From contig NZ_JALEGT010000055.1 of the NCBI RefSeq assembly GCF_022763305.1, positions 141,028 through 205,027 on the forward strand: 64,000 nucleotides of DNA. Direction: 5' to 3'. The translations under genes were made by a program, and so were the position numbers. Below are positions 26,875-36,071 of this stretch, piece after piece (the first letter of the stretch is position 1; each line of letters starts with the position of its first letter). The notes below the pieces were generated by a model that did no database searches, was not told the DNA's origin, and was given only the letters and a program-made list of their open reading frames with translations. The stretch comes from Marivita sp. Its GTDB lineage: Bacteria; Pseudomonadota; Alphaproteobacteria; Rhodobacterales; Rhodobacteraceae.

Positions 26875-28695
26875 TCAGCCCTCCATCGCCTCCAATTCGT
26901 CGATGAAGCCCGAGATCATGCTCAGCCCCTTGTCCCAGAATTTGGGGTCGCTCGCATCCAGGCCAAAGGGGGCCAGCAACTCCTTGTGGTGTTTCGATCC
27001 ACCCGCCTTGAGCATGTCGAAATACTTGTCTTGGAAGCCGTCGGGGGTTTCTTCGTAAACCGCATAGAGCGCGTTCACGAGGCCGTCGCCGAAGGCATAG
27101 GCATAGACATAGAAGGGTGAATGCACGAAATGGGGGATATAGGCCCAGAAGGTCTCGTAACCCTCCATGAACTCGAAGGCCGGTCCGAGGGATTCCGCCT
27201 GAACGGACATCCAGAGCGCGTTGATGTCGTCCGGCGTCAATTCACCGCCCCGGCGCGCGTCGTGCAGTTTGCATTCGAAATCGTAAAAGGCGATCTGCCG
27301 AACCACCGTGTTGATCATGTCCTCGACCTTGCCCGCCAGCAGCACCTTTTTCTCGGCATCGTCCTTGGCGTTGTCGAGCATGCGGCGGAAGGTCAGCATT
27401 TCGCCGAAGACGCTTGCGGTTTCCGCAAGGGTGAGCGGCGTCGAGGCGAGCATTTCGCCCTGTTCGGCGGCCAGCACCTGATGCACGCCGTGTCCCAGTT
27501 CGTGCGCGAGGGTCATCACGTCGCGCGGTTTGCCGAGGTAGTTGAGCATCACGTAAGGGTGCACATCCGTAACCGTTGGATGTGCAAAAGCACCGGGGGC
27601 CTTGCCCGGTTTGACGGCGGCGTCGATCCAGCCCTTGGTGAAGAACGGTTTGGCGATCTCGCCCATACGCGGGTCGAACGCGGTGTAGGCGTTCATCACG
27701 GTCGCCTCGGCATCGTCCCAGGTGACGGTGCGGGTGGACTCCATCGGCAGGGGCGCGTTGCGGTCCCAGACCTGCATCACTTCAAGGCCCAGCCATTTGC
27801 GCTTGAGCTCGTAATATCGGTGGCTGAGCTTGGGGTAGGCGGCGACTACGGCGTTGCGCAGGGCCTCGACCACTTCGGGTTCGACATCGTTGGAGAGGTG
27901 ACGTCCGGTCTGGGCCGTGGGCATGCCGCGCCAGCGGTCCATGACTTCTTTTTCCTTGGCCTGCGTGTTGTGAACGCGGGCGAAGACCTTGATGTTTTCG
28001 GCGAATACTGCGGCCAGTTCGCGGGCAGCGGCTTCGCGTTTGCTGCGGTCCTGTTCGGTCAGCAGGTTCAGCGTGCCTTCGATGTTGAGCGGTTCGCCGT
28101 CCACTTCGAATTCGAGCCCCGCGATGGTTTCGTCGAAGAGGCGCTCCCATGCGTCGCCGACCACACCCATGTCATGCAGGAATTTCTCCATCTCGTCCGA
28201 CAGCTGGTAGGGCTTCATCGCGCGGATGCGGCGGATGGCGGGTTTGTAGCGGGCGAGGTCTGAATTGGCATCGAACAGCGCGTCGATGGTGGCGTCCTCG
28301 ATGCGGTTCAGTTCCAGCGTGAAGAAGACCAGTGGCGTGGTGTAGATGGTGATCTTTTCCTGATGGTCGGACAGGAACTTCGCGCGCTGGGCGTCGGTGG
28401 TCAGCTGATAGTAGCGCAGACCCGCGTAAGACATGATCCGGCCCGCGATGTTCTCGATCTTCTCGTGACGGTGGATCGCGGTAAGGAATTCGTCTGCGGA
28501 CAGATCGGCCAGCTTGCCTTCGTAATCGGCTGCAAAGCTGCGGCAGGCGTCTTCGAGCCAGTCGAGATCGCGCTTCAGTTCGGCGGCGCCATCCGAGGGG
28601 TAAAGGTCGGTCAGGTCCCATTCCGGCAGATCCCCCAGGTTCTTGTTGCCGCTCTGGGCGTTGGCGTCATAGGTCGGGGAAGGGGTGCGCAGCAT
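26875..28695 (-). CDS. pepF: Oligoendopeptidase F (M3 family)
   Basis: Cytosolic zinc endopeptidase degrading oligopeptides. The protein has 606 residues, full length. Zinc motif HELGHGVH with downstream Glu in TLAETASVFGE; conserved region YVYAYAFGDGLVNAL near the C-terminus. The N-terminal helical half (LPEWDLTDLYPSDGAAELKRDL) is the family entry. No operon link is needed. Downstream is repeat copy D. Confidence 0.92.
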   Translation of the reverse strand: MLRTPSPTYDANAQSGNKNLGDLPEWDLTDLYPSDGAAELKRDLDWLEDACRSFAADYEGKLADLSADEFLTAIHRHEKIENIAGRIMSYAGLRYYQLTTDAQRAKFLSDHQEKITIYTTPLVFFTLELNRIEDATIDALFDANSDLARYKPAIRRIRAMKPYQLSDEMEKFLHDMGVVGDAWERLFDETIAGLEFEVDGEPLNIEGTLNLLTEQDRSKREAAARELAAVFAENIKVFARVHNTQAKEKEVMDRWRGMPTAQTGRHLSNDVEPEVVEALRNAVVAAYPKLSHRYYELKRKWLGLEVMQVWDRNAPLPMESTRTVTWDDAEATVMNAYTAFDPRMGEIAKPFFTKGWIDAAVKPGKAPGAFAHPTVTDVHPYVMLNYLGKPRDVMTLAHELGHGVHQVLAAEQGEMLASTPLTLAETASVFGEMLTFRRMLDNAKDDAEKKVLLAGKVEDMINTVVRQIAFYDFECKLHDARRGGELTPDDINALWMSVQAESLGPAFEFMEGYETFWAYIPHFVHSPFYVYAYAFGDGLVNALYAVYEETPDGFQDKYFDMLKAGGSKHHKELLAPFGLDASDPKFWDKGLSMISGFIDELEAMEG

Positions 28696-28749
28696 GGGTC
28701 GTCTCCTGTTCTTCGTTGCCTTGGAACCTGTGCCGTGCGGGCGAAAGGT

Positions 28750-29610
28750 TCAAGGGGCAAAGCCGTAGAGCGCGGCGGGATTGTCGGTAAAGAGCTTCTG
28801 TCGGCTGATCTGATCGGGGATCGCGTCGAGCAGCGTGTTGAGCTGTTCGCCCGCGTCCGGCATCGGCACGCCGTTCAGCATCAGATGCGGCCAGTCGCTG
28901 CCCCAGAGAATGCGGTCGGGATTTGCACGGGCCAGTCTCTGGATCAGCGGCTGTGGTTCTGGCGTATGGCGGTAGGTGGCGCTGAGCTTGGTCCAGACAT
29001 GACCCTCGGCCAACAGGCGTTCCAGCGCCGTTTGGCCATCGGTGATCCCAAGGGCGGGATCGGGCCAGGCGCAATGATCGAAGACGATCTGCACGGGCAG
29101 GCTGGGCACCTGCAGGGCCAGGTCTTCGAGGTGCAGATGGGAATGGGCCAGCATTTCCACATGCAGTCCATGATCCGCCAGCATCGGCGCGAGGCGCTTC
29201 ATGCCGTCCCAGCTGAGCAATCCGCCATGGACATAGTTCAGACGGACCGCCTTGCAGTTCTGGTCCGCCAGCGCGCGGATGTCGGCCGCGGTCGCATCGT
29301 CGGAAATCAGGCAGACGGCGCGGAACCCGTCACCCATGCGGCGGGTCGCCTCGAGCGTGATGCTGTTATTGCCGCCATAGAGGATCGAATGCACGATGAC
29401 CCCGCGTGTGCAGCCCAGCAACCCGAGATGTGAGCGGTAGCGGTCGAGCCACGTGTCCAGCGTGCCGGGCGGCGGGTTTTCCACGCGGCCGTCCCACAGA
29501 GCGAAATCGTCCCCGATGAGATGCACATGCGCGTCGCAGGCTCCGTCTGGCAGCGGCGCACTGGGCAGGGTGATTGTCAAAGGCGGTGCGGCGGCGGTGG
29601 GCTTATCCAT
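28750..29610 (-). CDS. Amidohydrolase, 2-pyrone-4,6-dicarboxylate hydrolase-like
   Basis: 286 residues, TIM-barrel amidohydrolase. DAHVHLIGDD near the N-terminus (metal His pair), FDHCAWPDP (His), ILWGSDWPH (Asp, Trp, His). This is the LigI/PDC-hydrolase group, which splits a lactone in lignin-derived aromatic breakdown. No other aromatic genes are close, so the substrate is uncertain. It overlaps the DNA ligase stop by eight bases, so it shares a transcript with the repair operon, probably by chance of gene order. Confidence 0.75.
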   Translation of the reverse strand: MDKPTAAAPPLTITLPSAPLPDGACDAHVHLIGDDFALWDGRVENPPPGTLDTWLDRYRSHLGLLGCTRGVIVHSILYGGNNSITLEATRRMGDGFRAVCLISDDATAADIRALADQNCKAVRLNYVHGGLLSWDGMKRLAPMLADHGLHVEMLAHSHLHLEDLALQVPSLPVQIVFDHCAWPDPALGITDGQTALERLLAEGHVWTKLSATYRHTPEPQPLIQRLARANPDRILWGSDWPHLMLNGVPMPDAGEQLNTLLDAIPDQISRQKLFTDNPAALYGFAP

Positions 29611-31195
29611 AGGTTTCCAGAAGGTCTTTCAGGTCGTCGAGCGTGTTGGCTTCTTGCAGCGGCTTGTGCTGCCGCCAGCGGGACATGCGCGGAAAGCGCA
29701 GGGCAATGCCGGATTTGTGGCGCGGCGAGGCGTGGATGCCTTCGAACGCGATCTCGAACACGTGGTGCGGCGTGACCTGGCGAACGGGGCCAAAGCGCTG
29801 CTGGGTGTTCTTGCGCACCCAGGCGGTGATCTTGCGGAATTCTTCGTCCGTCAGGCCGGAATAGGCTTTGGTGAAGGGCACCAGATCGTTGCCGTCCCAG
29901 ACCGCGAAGGTGAAATCGGTGAAGAGATTGGCGCGGCGGCCGTGGCCCTGCTGGGCGTAGATCATGACAGCGTCGACCGTGAGCGGGTCAAGCTTCCATT
30001 TCCACCAATCGCCCTTTTTGCGGCCTGCGAGGTAGGGGCTGTCCTTGCGTTTGAGCATCAGCCCCTCAGCGCGATTGTCGCGCGCGGTGGCGCGGGTTTG
30101 GGCGAGGGTCTCCCATGTGTCGAACGGCAAGGGCGGCGCGGCTTTGACGGGGGCATCTTCGGGCAAGTCCCGAAGCACCGCATCCATGCACGCGCGGCGC
30201 TCCTGCAGGGGCAGGTCGCGCAGATCCTCGCCCTCGTGTTCGAGCAGATCATAGGCGAGCAGGATCACCGGCGCGTCCTTGAGCAGCTTTTTCGGTACGG
30301 TCTTGCGGCCGATGCGTGCCTGCAACGTGTTGAAGGGGAAGGGCTGGGTGCCGTCCCACGCGACGATCTCGCCGTCCAGAACGATACCATCTGGTAAAAA
30401 ATCAGTCAGACGTGCGAATTCCGGAAAGCGGTCGGTCATCAGCTCTTCTCCGCGCGACCAGACGTGGTGGGTGCCATTGCGCAGGATCACCTGTCCGCGG
30501 ATGCCGTCCCATTTCCATTCCGCCTGCCAGTCCTGCGGCGCGCCCAAGGCTTCGGGGCCGTCCTCCAACTGGTAGGCGAGGTAGAACGGGTAGGGGCGGC
30601 TTTCGTCGGCCTCGGCGTCTTCGGCTTCGATGAGCGCGTGATAGCTTGTTGTCTCGGGCGTCCAGCCACCCATCAGGCGATGGGCGAGGCTGGCTTCGTC
30701 TTGCTCTGTGGCCTGCGCCAGTGCGCGGGTCATGAGTTTCTGGCTGACGCCAATGCGAAAGCCTCCGGTGATCAGTTTGTTGAAGAGGAACCGCTCGGTC
30801 GGGTCGAGTTGATCCCACGCGTCCAGAATGCGCGCCTTGCGCCCGTCGATGTCGAGAATGGCGAGGGATTTCAACTCGGTGATCCAGTGGGTCAGGGGCA
30901 GGTCGCTGATGCGGCTTGGCGGCGGCAGCGTCAGCGCGATGGTCTCTGCCAGATCGCCGACAATCGGATAGCTTTCCTCAAGCAGCCAGAGCGGGATACC
31001 GCCCACCTCGGCCGCCCATTCGCGCAGTTGGGTGGTGGTCACGGCCCGCTTGGGGCGGCGGCCCGAGAAAAGCGCGATGGTCCAGAGCTTGTCGTCGTCG
31101 CTGGCGGTGCGGAAGAAATCGGCCAAAGCCTGTGTCTTGAGGCTGGTCTTGGTGGTCTGGTCAATGGTGGTGAACAGCGCGGCGAAGTCCTTCAT
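29603..31195 (-). CDS. ATP-dependent DNA ligase (DNA-damage-response type)
   Basis: 530 residues. Nucleotidyltransferase motif EWKWDGIRGQ gives the adenylated Lys; VLDGEIVAWDG, LMLKRKDSPYLAGRKKGDWWKWKL (read with gaps) follow as motifs IIIa-V. The C-terminal OB-fold region ends in ALRFPRMSRWR. This is the ligase of the 'ligase-associated DNA damage response' gene set, together with the exonuclease two genes upstream. I start at MKDFAALFTTIDQT (overlap ATGA with the upstream hydrolase); the longer frame is spurious. The associated DEXH helicase and PdeM-type phosphodiesterase are absent from this window. Confidence 0.9.
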   Translation of the reverse strand: MKDFAALFTTIDQTTKTSLKTQALADFFRTASDDDKLWTIALFSGRRPKRAVTTTQLREWAAEVGGIPLWLLEESYPIVGDLAETIALTLPPPSRISDLPLTHWITELKSLAILDIDGRKARILDAWDQLDPTERFLFNKLITGGFRIGVSQKLMTRALAQATEQDEASLAHRLMGGWTPETTSYHALIEAEDAEADESRPYPFYLAYQLEDGPEALGAPQDWQAEWKWDGIRGQVILRNGTHHVWSRGEELMTDRFPEFARLTDFLPDGIVLDGEIVAWDGTQPFPFNTLQARIGRKTVPKKLLKDAPVILLAYDLLEHEGEDLRDLPLQERRACMDAVLRDLPEDAPVKAAPPLPFDTWETLAQTRATARDNRAEGLMLKRKDSPYLAGRKKGDWWKWKLDPLTVDAVMIYAQQGHGRRANLFTDFTFAVWDGNDLVPFTKAYSGLTDEEFRKITAWVRKNTQQRFGPVRQVTPHHVFEIAFEGIHASPRHKSGIALRFPRMSRWRQHKPLQEANTLDDLKDLLETYG

Positions 31196-32076
31196 GCCAC
31201 ATGTGTCCGCAAGAATGCGCCGAGCCGGGCCACAGCGCGGTCTGCGGCGGGCGAGCGGCCGACATGCAGGTGCCACACATGGGCCATGTCCGGCCAGAGG
31301 TCGAGCGTCGCATCGTCCATGGCCGCTTCGAGACGGCGTGCGTCCTGTGCCAGCGCTTCGCTGGCGGACGCCTGAATGATCGTCGGTGGAAGGGTCGTCA
31401 CATCGCCCAGAAGGGGCGAGACCGCCGGGTCGGCCGGATCGATCCTTGGCAGGAAGCAGGTCATGATGCGGCGCGGCCAATCGGGCGGGATCAGGATTTC
31501 GTCTTTGGCCGCCGCAAATCGCTGCGCCAGATCGCCCGAAAGATCAGCCACCGGTGCGATCAGCGCCAAAGCCTTGGGGCTGGGCGCCTTGGTGTCGCGG
31601 GCGTGCTGGGCCACCTGCAGCGCGAGGCAGCCGCCAGCACTGTCCCCGGCAATCGCCGCCGGGGGCATGCCCGCCTCGGTCAACCTTTCAAAGGCGGCGC
31701 AGGCATCGTCGCGGGCGGCGGGGAATGGATGTTCAGGGGCCAGCCGGTATCTCACGGCGACTGCGCGCATGCCCGACGCGCGCGCCAGATGCGCGACCAG
31801 AGCGGCATGGGTGTGCGGGCTGCCGATGGTAAATCCGCCACCATGCAGATACATCAGAAGCGGTGCATCCGGCGCGACCTCGGGCGGTGTGAACCACAGC
31901 GCGCCGGTCTTGTCCCGGTGCGGTTTGATGTCCCTTGGCAGTGCCGCGCCAAGCGGTGCGGTCAGGGCGAACAGCTGTCGCAGCAGCTTTTGGGACGACA
32001 CGTATTTGAGTGTACGCCGTTCGATCGTCCGGGCCTGCCAGCGAAAGAAACGGTCGATGCGGGTCAACTCGGTCAT
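31192..32076 (-). CDS. Alpha/beta hydrolase of the hormone-sensitive-lipase type
   Basis: 294 residues with HGGGF (oxyanion hole), GDSAGG (nucleophile Ser), VSPLLGD (acid region) and DMAHVWH (catalytic His), i.e. the HSL/carboxylesterase group. It is coupled by ATGA overlaps to both the exonuclease gene upstream and the DNA ligase gene downstream. An esterase is not expected between two repair genes, and its role there is not known. Confidence 0.75.
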   Translation of the reverse strand: MTELTRIDRFFRWQARTIERRTLKYVSSQKLLRQLFALTAPLGAALPRDIKPHRDKTGALWFTPPEVAPDAPLLMYLHGGGFTIGSPHTHAALVAHLARASGMRAVAVRYRLAPEHPFPAARDDACAAFERLTEAGMPPAAIAGDSAGGCLALQVAQHARDTKAPSPKALALIAPVADLSGDLAQRFAAAKDEILIPPDWPRRIMTCFLPRIDPADPAVSPLLGDVTTLPPTIIQASASEALAQDARRLEAAMDDATLDLWPDMAHVWHLHVGRSPAADRAVARLGAFLRTHVA

Positions 32077-33095
32077 GCGGCGTCTCCGATTGTGGGGGTC
32101 GCGTCGTCCTCATCGGTGCCGAACTCGGTTCTCAGAACCTGCGCGTTGAAGCCCACGGAGTTCAGCCATCGCACGAAGATGTCCGTATAACCATGCGTCG
32201 CATATATGTTTTCTGCTCCGGTTTCACGAATTGCCGACATCAGGCCGTCCCAGTCTGCATGGTCCGAGATCACGAAACCCCGATCCGCTGCGCGGCGGCG
32301 CCGCACGCCGCGCAACCGCATCCAGCCAGATGCAAAGGCGGTCGAGGATGGCCCGAACCGGCGGGCCCATTGCGACCCGAGCGCGGAGGGTGGCGCGATG
32401 ATCAGCGCACCGGGGTGGTCCTTTGGTTTGAGGTCAGGTGTCACATGGATGGTATCAGGAAGGTCATAGCCTTGATGTCGCAGGACGTCGTTGGTGTTCT
32501 CGATGGCGCCATGGGTCAGGATGGGGCCGATCTCGGGGTCGATCATGGACAGCAGGCGCTGTGCCTTGCCCAGTGAATAGGCCCCGAGAATCGAGGCTTT
32601 GCCTTCAGCGGCGTTGCGCGCCCACCAAGCGTTCAGGTCGCTTGCGACCTTGGCTTGGTCGTCCCATTTGAAAACAGGCAGGCCAAAGGTGCATTCCGTG
32701 ATGAAACTATGGCACGTAACGGGTTCAAAAGGTTCGGAAATACCGTCTGAAACAACCTTGTAGTCTCCGGACGCGACCCATATCTCGCCGGCGACTTCAA
32801 CCCGGATCTGCGCAGAGCCGGGCAAGTGACCTGCCGGGTGAAACGACACCAAAGCGTCGCCAATTTTACGGGGCTCGAGGAACTTAACCGTTTCTACAGA
32901 AATATCGCCCAACCTGTGCCGCATGACCGGGGCGCACGCCTCGGTGCACAGGTACTGTCGATGGCCGGGGCGGGCGTGGTCGGCATGACCATGGGTGATC
33001 AGGGCGCGATCCACCGGGCGCCAAGGGTCGATGTAGAAATCTCCGGCGGGGCAGTAGATGCCGCGATCGGTCAGGCTGAGGACAGGACTGGACAT
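32073..33095 (-). CDS. Ligase-associated DNA exonuclease (MBL/beta-CASP fold)
   Basis: 340 residues. MBL motif THGHADHARPGH (HxHxDH), then CHSFITECTFGLP, VSFHPAGHLPGSAQIRVE (read with gaps), VASGDYK, and a C-terminal FVISDHADWDGL plus ATHGYTDIFVRWL. This is the exonuclease that accompanies the damage-response ligase, of the SNM1/Artemis-like fold. The operon (exonuclease, esterase-like gene, ligase) lacks the helicase usually found. Start at the ATG giving MSSPVLSLTDRGIYC. Confidence 0.85.
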   Translation of the reverse strand: MSSPVLSLTDRGIYCPAGDFYIDPWRPVDRALITHGHADHARPGHRQYLCTEACAPVMRHRLGDISVETVKFLEPRKIGDALVSFHPAGHLPGSAQIRVEVAGEIWVASGDYKVVSDGISEPFEPVTCHSFITECTFGLPVFKWDDQAKVASDLNAWWARNAAEGKASILGAYSLGKAQRLLSMIDPEIGPILTHGAIENTNDVLRHQGYDLPDTIHVTPDLKPKDHPGALIIAPPSALGSQWARRFGPSSTAFASGWMRLRGVRRRRAADRGFVISDHADWDGLMSAIRETGAENIYATHGYTDIFVRWLNSVGFNAQVLRTEFGTDEDDATPTIGDAA

Positions 33096-33193
33096 GAGCT
33101 AGAGTATAGAGGCCACCGCGCGCACCGCCAGAGGCTTGCCAAGCGGTTCGCGCTGCGTAGGGTGAAGGCTGCCAGACCATCAGGAGTTCCTTC

Positions 33194-33964
33194 ATGCACA
33201 TCGCCGGTTTTCGCCATCGCCTGCTGTCACGCGCGCCTTCGGCGGGTACCTTTCTGAAAACCCCAGCCTTTCAATTGATCGAGGTGCTTGCCCAGTCCGA
33301 ACTGGATTTCGTGTGTCTTGATGCGGAACATGCTCCCCTCGACCGGAGCGCCATCGACGCCTGCTGCGCCATGGGACGCGCGCTTGATTTTCCGGTGCTT
33401 GTGCGTGTCGGCGATGGATCGCCACGCGAGATTCTGCAGGCGATGGATTGCGGCGCGGTTGGTGTCGTTGTGCCCCATGTCGACAGCGCGGCCAAGGCGG
33501 CAGAGGTGGCGCGTGCGGCTCGGTTCGGGAAGGGCGGACGCGGGTTTGCGGGTTCGACGCGATGGGCAGGTTATGCCACCCAATCCATGCCTGACTTGTT
33601 GGCACGGTCGCAGGCGGAAACGGTGGTGATGGCTCAGATCGAAGAACCCGAAGGTGTCGAGGCGTGCGAGGCCATTGCGGCGACCGACGGGATCGACGCC
33701 CTGTTCGTGGGGCCTGCGGATTTGTCGGTTGGATACGGGCATGACACGCAGACCTCGGACGATTTGATGCAGGCCCTGGACCGGGTCGGCAAGGCGGCCA
33801 AGGCAGCGGGCAAAGCGTATGTGTCTTGGGTGGCAAACGCGCAGAAGGCAAAGGAATGGTCTGCCTACGGGATGAGCTGTTTCTTCATCTCGTCGGAACA
33901 TGCCTGGATGCGGGCAGGCGCCACAGCCGAAGCGCGCGGTGTGCACGAGATCGGCTCTGACTGA
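33194..33964 (+). CDS. HpcH/HpaI aldolase-family protein
   Basis: 256 residues with the class II (metal-dependent) pyruvate aldolase pattern: FVCLDAEHAPLDRSAID (Glu and His at the pyruvate site), VRVGDGSPREILQAMDCGAVGVVVPHVDS (read with gaps), MAQIEEPEGVEACEAIAA and DALFVGPADLSVGYG. Relatives cleave 2-keto-3-deoxy sugars or 4-hydroxy-2-oxo acids. The substrate is unknown, and no sugar genes are adjacent. An AGGAG site precedes the ATG. Followed by a 194-base interval with no gene that I can support. Confidence 0.8.
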   Translation: MHIAGFRHRLLSRAPSAGTFLKTPAFQLIEVLAQSELDFVCLDAEHAPLDRSAIDACCAMGRALDFPVLVRVGDGSPREILQAMDCGAVGVVVPHVDSAAKAAEVARAARFGKGGRGFAGSTRWAGYATQSMPDLLARSQAETVVMAQIEEPEGVEACEAIAATDGIDALFVGPADLSVGYGHDTQTSDDLMQALDRVGKAAKAAGKAYVSWVANAQKAKEWSAYGMSCFFISSEHAWMRAGATAEARGVHEIGSD

Positions 33965-34158
33965 GCTGACAGGTCATAAAGGTCGGCAAGGTTGGGCAAG
34001 GCAACATGCAGGGTCATGCTGCCAAGGTAAGAAAGCAGGGCATGCATCTCAGCGCTGATGTCCGACACATACGAGCTGCGGATGTCCGCCTGACGGAGCA
34101 CTCAGCTTGGCAGCGGTGTCAGACAGTGCGGTACTCCCGGCGACGGAATGGAGAGCGT

Positions 34159-35097
34159 CTAGGCGGAAATGCCGGAAAACAGCGAAATCGCGGCACCGGT
34201 GACCTGTCGGCGGGTCGAGGAGCGTTCCATCAGGACCTCGTGTTCCGCGCCGTCAACCAGCAGGAGCTTACCGCCTTTCCAGCGGGTCATGCGGTCGCGA
34301 ATGGCGGTCGGGTCTACAATGCGTTCGTTCGACCCGACAAAGCAGAGCGCCGGGATCGCCGGAGAGGGCATGGAGGCCAACGCCTTGCATTCTTGCAGCG
34401 CCGTGAGCAGCCAGGCGTATGAGGGTCCCCCAAGCCCGAATTTCGGCTCGGCCTCGACATGCTGGCGCATCACCTCGAACATGTCCGGGTCCGAGGTGAG
34501 CAGGTTGTTCTCGAAGGGTTCGGACGCGGGATAGCTCTTGATCGAGGTGCCCGGCGCGAGGCGGTGGCCCTGACCCAGCGCCATCGCGATACGCGGCAGG
34601 GTCCAGGCGAAGGGGCGCAGATATCCGGCCATCTGGATGCCCCACATCGGACCCGTGAACATGACCGACGCCATGTCGCTGCCGGACATCAGGGCACGCA
34701 GACCGATGCAGCCCCCCATGGAATGGGCGACCATGTGCCAGGGGCGAGGCAGATCCCGTTTGCGCGCAAACGCGCAAAGGGCCGCCCAGTCCTTCTGGAA
34801 GTCCGGAAAGCGCCCGACATGCCCGACCATCGGGTTCGCGCCCAGACGGTCCGACAGGCCCTGACCGCGCCAGTCGAGCGATATGGCGTCAAAGCCCGCG
34901 CGGACGAAATCCTTGGCGGTGCGGCCATATTTTTCGATGTATTCGCTGCGCCCCGGCAGAATGAAGACAGTGCCCCGGGCGTCCTGCGCGGCCGCATGAC
35001 CCGCCCGAAGGCGCACGCCATCGGAGCTTTGCAGCCAGACGGCCTGCGTATCAGGCCCGCGGGCCAGGTCGTCGTGGTAGGGCGCAGCGTCCGCCAT
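34159..35097 (-). CDS. Alpha/beta hydrolase, lysophospholipase-like
   Basis: 312 residues with the monoacylglycerol-lipase/lysophospholipase plan: VFILPGRSEYIEKYG, SLDWRGQGLSDR, nucleophile elbow VAHSMGGCIG, acid region FVGSNERIVD and catalytic His in GAEHEVL. The HSMGG and DWRGQG motifs are typical of PldB-like proteins. Its start overlaps the stop of the upstream SCP2-domain gene (ATGA), so the two probably act together on lipids. Confidence 0.82.
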   Translation of the reverse strand: MADAAPYHDDLARGPDTQAVWLQSSDGVRLRAGHAAAQDARGTVFILPGRSEYIEKYGRTAKDFVRAGFDAISLDWRGQGLSDRLGANPMVGHVGRFPDFQKDWAALCAFARKRDLPRPWHMVAHSMGGCIGLRALMSGSDMASVMFTGPMWGIQMAGYLRPFAWTLPRIAMALGQGHRLAPGTSIKSYPASEPFENNLLTSDPDMFEVMRQHVEAEPKFGLGGPSYAWLLTALQECKALASMPSPAIPALCFVGSNERIVDPTAIRDRMTRWKGGKLLLVDGAEHEVLMERSSTRRQVTGAAISLFSGISA

Positions 35098-35387
35098 CAG
35101 GCGAGGGTGGCCGCCAGTTTCATCGCCATACCCATATCGCCGTCGATGGTCAGACGGCCGGACATGAAGGCGGAGGTCGGGTTGAGCTCACCGTCGAAGA
35201 TTTCGCGATAGGTGTCGGCATCGGCATTGAACGTGACATCAGCATCGGCGGTGCCTTCGCGTGCGCCGTCGCCATCGACCACCATGCTGCCTTCGCCTTC
35301 GATGTTGAATTGCGCGGTGCCGTCGATGCCGCTGCCTGCCAGTTTCTCATTCATGGCGGCAACTGCCTGTGCCACAACATCGCTCAT
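35097..35387 (-). CDS. SCP2 sterol-binding domain protein
   Basis: 96 residues forming a single SCP2 domain: MSDVVAQAVAAMNEKL, VVDGDGAREGTADADVTFNADADTY (read with gaps), GELNPTSAFMSGRLTIDGDM and MAMKLAATLA. In bacteria SCP2 proteins bind lipids or fatty acids. Start chosen at the ATG giving MSDVV; a longer frame adds 15 residues without homology. It is translationally coupled to a lysophospholipase-like gene, which supports a lipid-handling role. Confidence 0.85.
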   Translation of the reverse strand: MSDVVAQAVAAMNEKLAGSGIDGTAQFNIEGEGSMVVDGDGAREGTADADVTFNADADTYREIFDGELNPTSAFMSGRLTIDGDMGMAMKLAATLA

Positions 35388-35465
35388 ACGCTCGTCTCCT
35401 TGTGATCGCGTTCGGAACTGCGAGGCTGGCATTTGCCGAACCCCGCGCTACACTGACCATGAGGT

Positions 35466-36032
35466 ATGAGGTTCATGATGCGCAAATACAAATCTGCCGT
35501 TGCGGCATTTCTCATGGGGATGGCCGTGATGCTGGGTCCGGCCCACGCCGAGGACAGTGTCGCGCGCGATCTGATGGACCAACTGGCACAGGCCGAGGAT
35601 GAGCGGGCTGCTGACCGGCTCGAGCGGCAGCTTCGGCAGGAATGGTCGAAATCCGGCTCGGCGGTGATGGATTTGCTGCTGAAGCGGGGGCAGGACGCGC
35701 TCGATGTGGACGATGTGGATGCGGCGCTGGAACATTTGACGGCGCTCACGGACCATGCGCCCGAATTTGCCGAAGGCTGGCATGCCTTGGCCCTGGCCTA
35801 TTACCGGGCGGACCAATTCGGTCCGGCGGCGGATGCGCTGGAACGGACGCTGGCGCTGAACCCCGTCCATTTCGGTGCGCTGCGGGGATTGGGCGCGATC
35901 TTTGAGCAGGTCGACAAACCCCACCTTGCGTATGACGCCTATTCGCGGGTACTCAGCCTGCGGCCGCATGATTCCGACGTGATCGACGCGTTGGAACGGC
36001 TGGAGCGGCGGGTGAACGGGCAGACGCTTTGA
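35466..36032 (+). CDS. Exported TPR-repeat protein
   Basis: 188 residues: signal peptide (KSAVAAFLMGMAVMLGPAHAEDS) then three tetratricopeptide-like units, e.g. AEGWHALALAYYRADQFGPAADALERTL and NPVHFGALRGLGAIFEQVDKPHLAYDAYSRVL, given in part. TPR proteins mediate protein contacts; the partner is not known. Start could also be MMRKYK, 9-12 bases downstream. Followed 39 bases later by the Suv3-like helicase. Confidence 0.8.
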   Translation: MRFMMRKYKSAVAAFLMGMAVMLGPAHAEDSVARDLMDQLAQAEDERAADRLERQLRQEWSKSGSAVMDLLLKRGQDALDVDDVDAALEHLTALTDHAPEFAEGWHALALAYYRADQFGPAADALERTLALNPVHFGALRGLGAIFEQVDKPHLAYDAYSRVLSLRPHDSDVIDALERLERRVNGQTL

Positions 36033-36071
36033 TTATCTGACGCCCGAGCAAGGACGGCAAAGGACGTCAAC

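Noticed and set aside
33865..34101. 78-codon minus-strand frame between the aldolase and the lysophospholipase
   Set aside because: Overlaps the 3' end of the aldolase gene antisense, has no clear ribosome site and no family match. The 194-base interval 33965-34158 is left without a gene.
35466..35480. Alternative starts for the TPR protein
   Set aside because: Several ATG codons in phase are equally good; the first was kept because a purine run lies before it, but this does not change the product.
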